Shown: piece by piece, positions 1 through 5,412 of the stretch
Layout: each line of letters begins with the position of its first letter
How positions within the stretch are numbered: position 1 is the stretch's first letter
Source of the DNA: Actinomycetota bacterium
Lineage (GTDB): Bacteria > Cyanobacteriota > Vampirovibrionia > Obscuribacterales > Obscuribacteraceae
Length of the DNA stretch: 6,453 bases
Direction of reading: 5' to 3'
Assembly: GCA_903970355.1 (NCBI GenBank)
Contig: CAJCIF010000252.1
Location: forward strand, 1 to 6,453
The notes under the pieces: generated by a model
Database searches by the model: none
The model's input: only the letters and a program-made list of their open reading frames with translations
What the model was told of the DNA's origin: nothing
Translations under genes and position numbers: made by a program

Positions 1-232
1 GGATGACTGCTACATATAAAGGCGAATTGGAAGCGCTAATCATGACTTTGTCGGAAGAGCCTATGCCCAGCCGCTCTAGATGAGTAGCGATGTTTTGAAC
101 AGCCGACTCAAGCTCATGAAATGTAATCTTCCTTTTGTCAGGCCCGGCCATGACTTCTCGCGAAGCCCAGGAGGGGTTCGGCTGGAAAAGAGCAGACAGC
201 ACTTCATTTACCGAGAGTCTCTTTTTACTCAT
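1..232 (-). CDS. AMP-dependent synthetase/ligase (acyl-CoA synthetase-like), N-terminal fragment
   Basis: This is the first 77 codons of a gene that continues past the left edge of the window. It reads from an ATG at 232-230 with no stop down to position 2. The start is supported by a good Shine-Dalgarno sequence, AGAGGAAAG, about five bases upstream. The protein begins MSKKRLSVNEVLSALFQ. Around residues 35-77 it matches the usual opening of the AMP-binding (ANL) superfamily: ITFHELES (family T-Y-x-E-L), then QNIATHLERLGIGSSDKVMI (family A-x-x-L-x-x-L-G-V-x-x-G-D-x-V) and SNSPLYVAVI (family N-x-x-x-x-x-x-A). Enzymes of this family adenylate a carboxylic acid with ATP and usually pass it to CoA or a carrier thiol. 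The ATP-binding core and the specificity-determining residues lie outside the window, so the substrate cannot be named. The gene is divergent from the RNase J-like gene, with 54 bp between the start codons. The family call is fairly secure from motif spacing; the exact function is unknown. Confidence 0.75.
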   Translation of the reverse strand, partial: MSKKRLSVNEVLSALFQPNPSWASREVMAGPDKRKITFHELESAVQNIATHLERLGIGSSDKVMISASNSPLYVAVI

Positions 233-273
233 GTTCTTTCCTCTATCCCAAACTTATGGAATCATTTAAGGGC

Positions 274-279
274 GGTGGA
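274..279 (+). promoter_or_regulatory. Ribosome binding site of the RNase J-like gene
   Basis: The sequence GGTGGA lies seven bases before the ATG at 287 and is a reasonable Shine-Dalgarno match. It supports this start over any later in-frame ATG. The start codon itself is embedded in a perfect ten-base AT palindrome, ATTTATAAAT (279-288). No convincing plus-strand promoter was found in the 54-bp divergent gap. Confidence 0.5.
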
Positions 280-286
280 TTTATAA

Positions 287-2038
287 ATGGCGCACATTAT
301 AACGGGCGACGGCGAACTCAAATATGACAGTCTTTCAGTAATTCCGCTGGGAGGCCAAAACGAACTTGGCCGGATGCTCTGGGTTATTACCTATGCCGGT
401 GAAATTATATTGGTTGACGCCGGCGCCTCCTATCCCTCTCAGGACTTACCAGGCGTTGACCTTCTTTTGCCCAACACAAATTTTTTGGAAGCGAATAAAG
501 CTCGAATTCAGGCTCTCTTACTTACCAACGGACATGAAGAGCATTGCGGAGCCGTTCAATATCTTTTAAGGCACTTACCAATACCCCGTATCCTCGCCCC
601 CCGATTTGTCTCGGCTTTTCTCAGGCAATCAGCCGAATTTAGCCCTGAAAAACTGAAGGAAGCGGGAACCGAACTCGACACAATTGAAGATCGAACGCGC
701 TATGAAATCGGCCCTTTTAGCGTTGAGTGGATCAGAGTTAATGACGCTGTTGCCGATGCTTGCGGTCTTTCAATCGGCACGCCGGAAGGCGAAATTGTTT
801 ATACCTCGAGCTTTAAACTAGACCAGACCCCGGTTGATAAGCGGCTTCTGGATGTGAATCGCCTGGCCGAAATTGGAGACAACAATGTTCTTTTGTTGAT
901 AAGCGCTTCAGCTGGAGTGGAGTCTGAAGGTTACACAGATTCAGAGCGATCGGTGGGCAACGCGCTGGAGAACCATATAAAAAAGGCGCCAGGACGTGCC
1001 TTTGTACTCATGTCCGGTACCAATACGCATCGTTTGCAAATTCTTTTTGATATTGCCCGCCGTCTGGACCGCAAAGTTTTGCTTGTCGGGGAAGTTTTGA
1101 TTCGCACTGCTGTCGCTGCCGCAATTACCGACAATCTCAAATTTGACCGCAACCTGGAAGCGCAATTGGCCGATTTGAAAGCGCTCCCTGATAATCAAGT
1201 TCTAGTTGTAGCAACAGGTTCGGAAGGCGATCCTATGAGTGCAATTGCCGAACTGGCAAACGGCACACATCGTGAAATCACTACGAAAGCAGGTGATGTC
1301 GTCATATTCAGCGCCGATGTCATACCGGGCCGATCTCGCCAGATGGCTGTCATTCTCGATCAATTCCTTGCCCAGGGCGTTCAAACAGTGCAAGGACCCA
1401 GACAACGTGTGCACGTGGCGAAGCATGCCAGCCGGGAAGAATTGAAACTGATGTTGTCTCTTGTCAATCCGAGATACTTTGTGCCGACTTTCGGAGAAGG
1501 ACGGCACATTATGCACCATGCCCAACTGGCGATCGATTGGGGTGTGCCACCAGATGCGGTGTTCCCTCTCAAGAATGGCGAAATTCTCTCGATAGACCAT
1601 GGCATTGCCGGCATTGTTGGTGCTGTGGAAGCCCAGGCTGTCCTTGTTAATCGCGACCAGGGTGAAAGGGTGACGACGTTTTCTGTAAATGAAAGACGCG
1701 TTCTCAGCATGGAAGGCGTTGTAACAATCAGTCTTGTCGTCGATGAAAATGGTCACATCCTGAGCGGACCTCTTGTAGAAGCAGGTGGTTCGGCTTTTCT
1801 CTCTTCGCCGGAATGGCAGGACGCCAAAGAAGAGCTAACCGGCAACTTGCTTTCTGCTCACCGCAAACTTTTGGACAGCGGCAAAGGAAAAACAGAAGGT
1901 GCCCCTTTTGATGTCACACCATTGCGATCAAGTTTACGAGAAACTGCTCTTAAAACACTGAGATCGAGACTACAAGCCAAACCGACCGTTCAGGTCATGG
2001 TGCAACAGGCTCTTGCTACCATGCTCCCCCGTCAATAA
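287..2038 (+). CDS. RNase J-family metallo-beta-lactamase protein with degenerate active site
   Basis: The 583-residue protein has RNase J length and architecture: metallo-beta-lactamase core, inserted beta-CASP domain and C-terminal domain. Family landmarks are clear: IPLGGQNELGRM (19-30), VDAG (43-46), the region around GHEEHCGA (82-89), TSSFKLDQTPVD (173-184), SERSVG (219-224), THRLQ (247-251), TGSEGDPMSAI (310-320), VIPG (345-348), HASREELKLML (380-390). RNase J enzymes degrade and mature RNA using two metal ions. Here most ligands are changed. The H-x-H-x-D-H motif reads NGHEEH (81-86), so the first His is Asn and the Asp is Glu. The His of family V-N-H-S is Asp153. The Asp of G-D-F-K is Ser175. 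The Asp of S-D-S-T-N is Ala207. The His of P-x-H-G-E is Phe402. Asp44, His83, His86 and His380 remain. HxSGH has become HVAKH (376-380). The frame is unbroken and has a plausible ribosome binding site, so a maintained non-catalytic or altered function is inferred, for example as an RNase J partner or RNA-binding subunit. A true rnj orthologue should exist elsewhere if this is a paralogue. Confidence 0.88.
   Translation: MAHIITGDGELKYDSLSVIPLGGQNELGRMLWVITYAGEIILVDAGASYPSQDLPGVDLLLPNTNFLEANKARIQALLLTNGHEEHCGAVQYLLRHLPIPRILAPRFVSAFLRQSAEFSPEKLKEAGTELDTIEDRTRYEIGPFSVEWIRVNDAVADACGLSIGTPEGEIVYTSSFKLDQTPVDKRLLDVNRLAEIGDNNVLLLISASAGVESEGYTDSERSVGNALENHIKKAPGRAFVLMSGTNTHRLQILFDIARRLDRKVLLVGEVLIRTAVAAAITDNLKFDRNLEAQLADLKALPDNQVLVVATGSEGDPMSAIAELANGTHREITTKAGDVVIFSADVIPGRSRQMAVILDQFLAQGVQTVQGPRQRVHVAKHASREELKLMLSLVNPRYFVPTFGEGRHIMHHAQLAIDWGVPPDAVFPLKNGEILSIDHGIAGIVGAVEAQAVLVNRDQGERVTTFSVNERRVLSMEGVVTISLVVDENGHILSGPLVEAGGSAFLSSPEWQDAKEELTGNLLSAHRKLLDSGKGKTEGAPFDVTPLRSSLRETALKTLRSRLQAKPTVQVMVQQALATMLPRQ
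296..301 (-). promoter_or_regulatory. Candidate -10 element for the AMP-binding enzyme gene
   Basis: On the minus strand these bases read TATAAT, a perfect match to the sigma-70 -10 consensus. They lie inside codons 4-5 of the divergent RNase J-like gene and would start transcription about 57 bases before the ATG at 232. No convincing -35 hexamer lies 16-18 bases upstream; the nearest, TTTGAG at 322-317, is a poor match with a 15-base spacer. If real, the promoter of one gene sits within the coding start of its divergent neighbour. Confidence 0.3.
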
Positions 2039-2825
2039 GAATCGCATTCGCCTCATTTAGCTCAATGCTTCTCGGCCCGTTCTCATCAATTGTGATCGGC
2101 TCTTCCCAGTAGTATTTGAGTCCGATCACTTTATGGGAACCAGTAACCCAATAATTACCCTTGGGCAGCATCACATCAGCTCGTCTTAGACTCAGGTGAT
2201 AAATCTGCATTTTGCATTCGACAGGATAAAGACCTGCCTTCATTGCATCCGTTTCGATGTCGTTGTGCTTTTCGGCGTAGTCTGTTCTAAATTGAGCTAA
2301 GCGGTCGAAACGGGCTTGTTCAGCTTCGTTGCTCCTGGCTAGATATTTACGCAAATAGGGATAAATCGTGTCTATCCATGGATACATGGTGACCATAGTA
2401 TGCGGACGCCCTGCGCCACTCTCACGTATGGCTGCTTTGAGGGCATAGTCGAACCGCCATCCTTGCGGTGGATATGGCCTTCTTTCGCTGACAGGAGCAG
2501 CGAAAGCCTGGGTGACAAGCGCATCCCTGGTGCGATTGTATGGACTCTCGTTAAAACCGTAAGGTTTAAGAGGCGTCGGCAAATCCGTCATGTAGGGATT
2601 AACGCTTATGCTTTCCGTACAGTTTTTATAGTGCGGAACGTTTACCCAAACGGTGAGTGGATACTTTTTGGGAGCGACTTCAGGTGCTTGTGGTGAGAGT
2701 ATATCTACACTCGCTTGAGAGCCGGAGCCGGATGCGCAAAAGCCACCAGGGGCAAAGCACAGTGAGATAGCAAACACAAAGAGAACACGGCCTATTAAGG
2801 CGCGGAAAAGCGGAGAAATTGGCAC
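2016..2825 (-). CDS. Predicted exported protein of unknown function
   Basis: I do not recognise this 269-residue protein. It starts at a GTG (2825-2823); an in-frame TGA lies five codons upstream and the first internal Met comes only at residue 79, so the GTG is the only start that keeps the N-terminal signal. Residues 1-13 are short and basic (R8, R13), residues 14-25 are hydrophobic (VLFVFAISLCFA), and a Gly/Ser-rich stretch follows, as in a Sec signal peptide with cleavage perhaps near residue 31. Cys30 lacks a proper lipobox, so a lipoprotein is unlikely. The mature part is rich in Tyr and Pro, has two further cysteines (C69, C204) that could form a disulfide, and a charged, probably helical stretch at 160-195. 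Residues 207-262 look like a beta-rich module (LPKGNYWVTGSHK then EEPITI) faintly similar to PEGA-like or carbohydrate-binding sandwiches; that is only inference. The gene follows the HD-GYP gene by 27 bp on the same strand, so it is probably co-transcribed, and its 3' end overlaps the RNase J-like gene. Confidence 0.75.
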   Translation of the reverse strand: MPISPLFRALIGRVLFVFAISLCFAPGGFCASGSGSQASVDILSPQAPEVAPKKYPLTVWVNVPHYKNCTESISVNPYMTDLPTPLKPYGFNESPYNRTRDALVTQAFAAPVSERRPYPPQGWRFDYALKAAIRESGAGRPHTMVTMYPWIDTIYPYLRKYLARSNEAEQARFDRLAQFRTDYAEKHNDIETDAMKAGLYPVECKMQIYHLSLRRADVMLPKGNYWVTGSHKVIGLKYYWEEPITIDENGPRSIELNEANAILIDGGAW

Positions 2826-2852
2826 GGATTTAAGATCTCAAAGAAATTGGGA

Positions 2853-4313
2853 CTAATCCAGCGGTTGATAATCTGCTGGCAACCCCGCATTATAAATGCG
2901 CTCGAACGTCTCTTTAAGGCCTTCTTCTTCATATTTGGGACGCGCACCGCACATAAGCTCTACCAGGCGTTGCCAGGAGACATTGCGAAAAGCGTCGACT
3001 TCAGCAGGAATAGCCTGACCGCGTTCCGACTCCATGACAGCAAGCACCCTATTGCTGGGCAGCTTGTAGAAAGCGTCCACACACTCAGGTTCAAAATGGT
3101 TGTCCCGACCGGCATGCATAATTTCGGTTACTTTCTCAATCGGCATGCGATTGCGATAGTGCCGCACGGAAGTGAGAGCATCAAAAACATCTGCTACTGC
3201 GATGATGCGGGCCAGATAAGGAATGTCGTTACCCTTAAGGCCACGATAGTAGCCTGAGCCATCCAACTTTTCGTGGTGGCATGAGGCGACGAAAGGAACA
3301 TCAGCTAAGCGACGTGTAAACGGCAAATTGGACAACAAATCGAAAGTGATGCTGGCATGTTTTTGCACACAGGCATATTCGTCCGGAGTGAGGCGGCCGT
3401 TTTTCCACAAAATTGCTTCCGGTACGCCGATTTTGCCGTAGTCATGCATCATTGCTGAATAGCGCAAGACATCAATTTGTTCTTCTGCTCTTACGAGAGT
3501 TTCGCCCATAAGCAGACTATATTTGGTAACTCGCATGGAGTGACCTGCTGTGAGCGGATCACGGCGGTCAATTGTTTGAGCGAGCGTTTCAAGAGTCTTG
3601 TCTACGAAGCGTTCAATTTCCGAATAGGCTTGGGCTTGTTCAATAAGACCGGCTGCTACAGCCGTTAAACCTTCCAACCAATCTTCGTCTTCATTGGTAA
3701 ATGGGTTGCCTTTTTTATTGAGGGCTTGAAACACACCAATCACTTCGCCTGAGCGGTTCAGCATTGGTACGCACAAGACGCTCTTGGTGTGATAACCGGT
3801 ATTCTTGTCAACTTGTTTGTCGAAGCGCGGATCGGCGTAGGCATCAGGGATGTTGATGAATTTTGCTGTGCGTGCGCATTCGCTGACGATGCTTGTGCCA
3901 TTGACCGGAATGCGAATAACCCGCTGTCCAACCAGTCCTTGAGCCACTTGTGTCCACAGTTCGCCTGTTGATGCTTCCAAAACAAACACACTGCAACGAT
4001 CGCATTGCAGCATCTGCTGCGTCTCGCGAGTGATAACAGTGAGAAGCGAATCGAGTTTGCGCTCGGTTGCCATCGCTTTGACGACGCGATACAAACCGGA
4101 CAAAGGCCTTAGCCTGTCCAGTTCTTCCTGCATCCGAATTGTCTTTATTTCGCGCTCAATGAGGGAAACTTCCCTTTGATTGAGATCCGACTCAAGACGT
4201 CTTAGCGAATCTTCGCGGTCCGCCAGGACACGGTCGGGAGTTTGATTGGTGCACGAATTTTCGTCTTTGCTATGACTTTCGTGCGCCTTTTGAGAGCCCA
4301 ATTTATGCGACAT
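2853..4313 (-). CDS. GAF domain HD-GYP protein, predicted cyclic-di-GMP phosphodiesterase
   Basis: The 486-residue cytoplasmic signalling protein has no membrane segment or signal peptide. A charged coiled coil (about 27-68) leads into a GAF sensor domain (about 73-228), then an HD-GYP domain (about 235-415) and a C-terminal tail of some 70 residues. HD-GYP domains hydrolyse cyclic-di-GMP using two or three metal ions. The metal and catalytic residues are present: H258 in GHSMRV, H290-D291 and K294 in MMHDYGKIG, H319, H346-H347 in HHEKLDGSGYY, and D375 in VADVFDALTS. The signature proline of GYP is tyrosine (GYY, 354-356). The GAF domain carries the full NKFDE signature of cyclic-nucleotide-binding GAF domains: N199-K200, F205, D209-E210. 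This suggests, as inference, that cAMP or cGMP controls the phosphodiesterase output. The ATG at 4313 is preceded by a moderate Shine-Dalgarno sequence (GGATGG). The gene is probably first in a two-gene unit with the exported protein. Confidence 0.9.
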   Translation of the reverse strand: MSHKLGSQKAHESHSKDENSCTNQTPDRVLADREDSLRRLESDLNQREVSLIEREIKTIRMQEELDRLRPLSGLYRVVKAMATERKLDSLLTVITRETQQMLQCDRCSVFVLEASTGELWTQVAQGLVGQRVIRIPVNGTSIVSECARTAKFINIPDAYADPRFDKQVDKNTGYHTKSVLCVPMLNRSGEVIGVFQALNKKGNPFTNEDEDWLEGLTAVAAGLIEQAQAYSEIERFVDKTLETLAQTIDRRDPLTAGHSMRVTKYSLLMGETLVRAEEQIDVLRYSAMMHDYGKIGVPEAILWKNGRLTPDEYACVQKHASITFDLLSNLPFTRRLADVPFVASCHHEKLDGSGYYRGLKGNDIPYLARIIAVADVFDALTSVRHYRNRMPIEKVTEIMHAGRDNHFEPECVDAFYKLPSNRVLAVMESERGQAIPAEVDAFRNVSWQRLVELMCGARPKYEEEGLKETFERIYNAGLPADYQPLD

Positions 4314-4521
4314 GAGAGACCATCCGTAAAGGGGAACTTGGCACCTATCGTGTACAAACCTTATATACCCTTCCGCCTGGTAGTCAGCACTCCCTCACTT
4401 GGGTGGCTGGAATATCGTGAAAGGATGATCTATTCAGGCATTCAATAGTGATCGCCTGCCTCAACCTTACCTGAAAAAGAATGCTCGTGACGCTTGTAAG
4501 CTTGTCAAGTAGCAGCCTTAC
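4314..4521. other. Intergenic region between lepB and the HD-GYP gene
   Basis: This 208-bp gap is the longest non-coding stretch in the window. It holds the candidate -10 at 4362-4367 and an imperfect inverted repeat, GATCTATT (4427-4434) against AATAGTGATC (4444-4453), which can form an eight-pair stem with a two-base bulge and a nine-base loop. A near-repeat of CCTTACCT occurs at about 4465 and 4516. No credible ORF, tRNA or strong intrinsic terminator was seen. A small regulatory RNA cannot be excluded. Confidence 0.4.
4362..4367 (-). promoter_or_regulatory. Candidate -10 element for the HD-GYP gene
   Basis: The minus strand reads TATATA within GGTATATAAGG, about 50 bases before the HD-GYP start codon, implying a leader of roughly 40 bases. 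No good -35 match was found at normal spacing (best nearby: TGCTGA with a 16-base spacer). It is listed because it is the only strong AT-rich hexamer in the 208-bp gap upstream of this gene. Confidence 0.3.
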
Positions 4522-5328
4522 CTATTCATCGAGAATTTGTTGAGGATACTTCGGAGGCTCGAGCTGACGCCAGAAAAGCAGACAGGCTCTGCCAATTACC
4601 CGTTTTTGATCTAAAAAGCCCCAAATGTGACTGTCTTCACTATTATTTCGATTGTCGCCCATCATAAATAATTTTCCTGGCGGCACAATGATGGGGCCGT
4701 TTGTATCACGGCCCTGGCGGTAGGGATACATTACTGAACCAGTGCTCGTCCGTCCGCCTATGTCTCCCATGACATTCAAGTTATAAGCAGGCACTTCCTT
4801 TATATATGACATCTCGTTGAGCCGGTTGCCGTTAATGAAGACGCCTTCATTGCTCACAACACGAATTTGATCGCCCGGTATGCCAATCACTCGTTTGATA
4901 AAGGCTGGTTCGTAGGGCAGAAAAGGCAACCCGGTAAGCCTGCCAAGCACTGTTAAAGGGTCATTACTTAAATCGTGACCGCCCATTTCTTCCGGGGGCG
5001 GATAAAAAACAAGAATATCGCCACGCTGAATGGGTTTGCCCAGATGACCAGATACCTTTTCAACCAAGAGACGGTCGTTTATTTGTAAAGTTGGCTCCAT
5101 CGAACTGGATGGAATGTAGCGAGCTTCCGCCAGACTCCAGCGGATCACTATTAAAAGTAGAACGGTTACCACTACCAGTTCTACGAGCTCTTTTACGAGA
5201 GCGACAAAGCCATTTGGCTTGCCTTGCTGTTTTTCCGGATCGTTTCCGGCGTCTGGGCCATGCTTCTTTGTCATGTCTGCCGAGTTGGTCTCACTTCTGG
5301 CTGACGTAACCGAATCAAACTGTTCCAT
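4522..5328 (-). CDS. lepB: Signal peptidase I
   Basis: This membrane-anchored serine protease removes signal peptides from proteins exported by Sec or Tat, acting on the outer face of the cytoplasmic membrane. The 268-residue protein has a hydrophilic cytoplasmic tail (1-45, charged and Gln/Asn-rich), a single transmembrane segment (about 47-64) and the S26 catalytic domain. The nucleophile is Ser76 in IPSSSMEPTL (box B), and the general base is Lys145 in FIKRVIGIPGD (box D). Box C is RGDILVF (102-108) and box E is GDNRNNSEDS (224-233). A Pro/Gly-rich insertion (about 110-140) separates boxes C and D, and another loop at about 180-212 precedes box E. The length is usual for a one-TM enzyme with an extended tail. 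The ATG at 5328 has a GAGG eleven bases upstream, somewhat far. A later start at Met19 would still leave the catalytic protein intact. The gene follows gcvPA by 84 bp but appears to have its own promoter. Confidence 0.95.
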   Translation of the reverse strand: MEQFDSVTSARSETNSADMTKKHGPDAGNDPEKQQGKPNGFVALVKELVELVVVTVLLLIVIRWSLAEARYIPSSSMEPTLQINDRLLVEKVSGHLGKPIQRGDILVFYPPPEEMGGHDLSNDPLTVLGRLTGLPFLPYEPAFIKRVIGIPGDQIRVVSNEGVFINGNRLNEMSYIKEVPAYNLNVMGDIGGRTSTGSVMYPYRQGRDTNGPIIVPPGKLFMMGDNRNNSEDSHIWGFLDQKRVIGRACLLFWRQLEPPKYPQQILDE

Positions 5329-5347
5329 TAACTAAAGAACCTCAATT

Positions 5348-5364
5348 GGATCTCGACGAGACCC
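5348..5364 (-). promoter_or_regulatory. Leader hairpin upstream of lepB
   Basis: The minus strand reads GGGTCTC, a three-base loop GTC, then GAGATCC. This is a seven-pair stem with one G-T wobble. It falls between the TATAAT box and the Shine-Dalgarno sequence of lepB (5340-5343), so it would lie near the 5' end of the lepB mRNA. There is no T-tract after it, so it does not look like a terminator for gcvPA. It could stabilise the mRNA 5' end, bind a regulator as DNA, or be chance. Confidence 0.4.
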
Positions 5365-5375
5365 TCATTTAAGTG

Positions 5376-5381
5376 ATTATA
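5376..5381 (-). promoter_or_regulatory. Candidate -10 element of a lepB promoter
   Basis: The minus strand reads TATAAT, a perfect -10 consensus, in the 84-bp gap between gcvPA and lepB. A start of transcription would be expected near 5369, about 40 bases before the lepB ATG. The best -35-like hexamer is TTGCAA (5408-5403), but its 21-base spacer is too long; at a 17-base spacer the sequence is AAACTC. The call therefore rests mainly on the -10. Confidence 0.45.
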
Positions 5382-5412
5382 CAGGCGAACAAATATAAGA
5401 GTTTGCAAGTGC

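Noticed and set aside
80..286. 68-codon plus-strand ORF ending just before the RNase J-like gene
   Set aside because: It is antisense to the AMP-binding enzyme N-terminus, which has clear family motifs and a strong Shine-Dalgarno sequence. The plus-strand translation resembles nothing.
1202..1756. 184-codon minus-strand ORF inside the RNase J-like gene
   Set aside because: It lies fully antisense to conserved beta-CASP and C-terminal motifs. Its translation is His/Cys/Arg-rich with no domain or ribosome binding site, typical of a shadow frame.
2847..3257. 136-codon plus-strand ORF opposite the HD-GYP domain
   Set aside because: It is antisense to the conserved HD-GYP motifs, and its translation shows no recognisable domain.
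4242..4448. 68-codon plus-strand ORF in the gap upstream of the HD-GYP gene
   Set aside because: It overlaps the HD-GYP N-terminus on the opposite strand, has no convincing ribosome binding site and no coding character.
4472..4515. Possible intrinsic terminator after lepB (CTTG/CAAG and TGCT/AGCA arms before a T-rich run)
   Set aside because: The stems are only four pairs each with a large internal loop, and the T-rich stretch is separated from them. It is too weak to call as a terminator.
5348..5364. The lepB leader hairpin as the gcvPA terminator
   Set aside because: No T-tract follows the stem on the minus strand, and a consensus -10 lies just upstream of it, which fits a leader element better.
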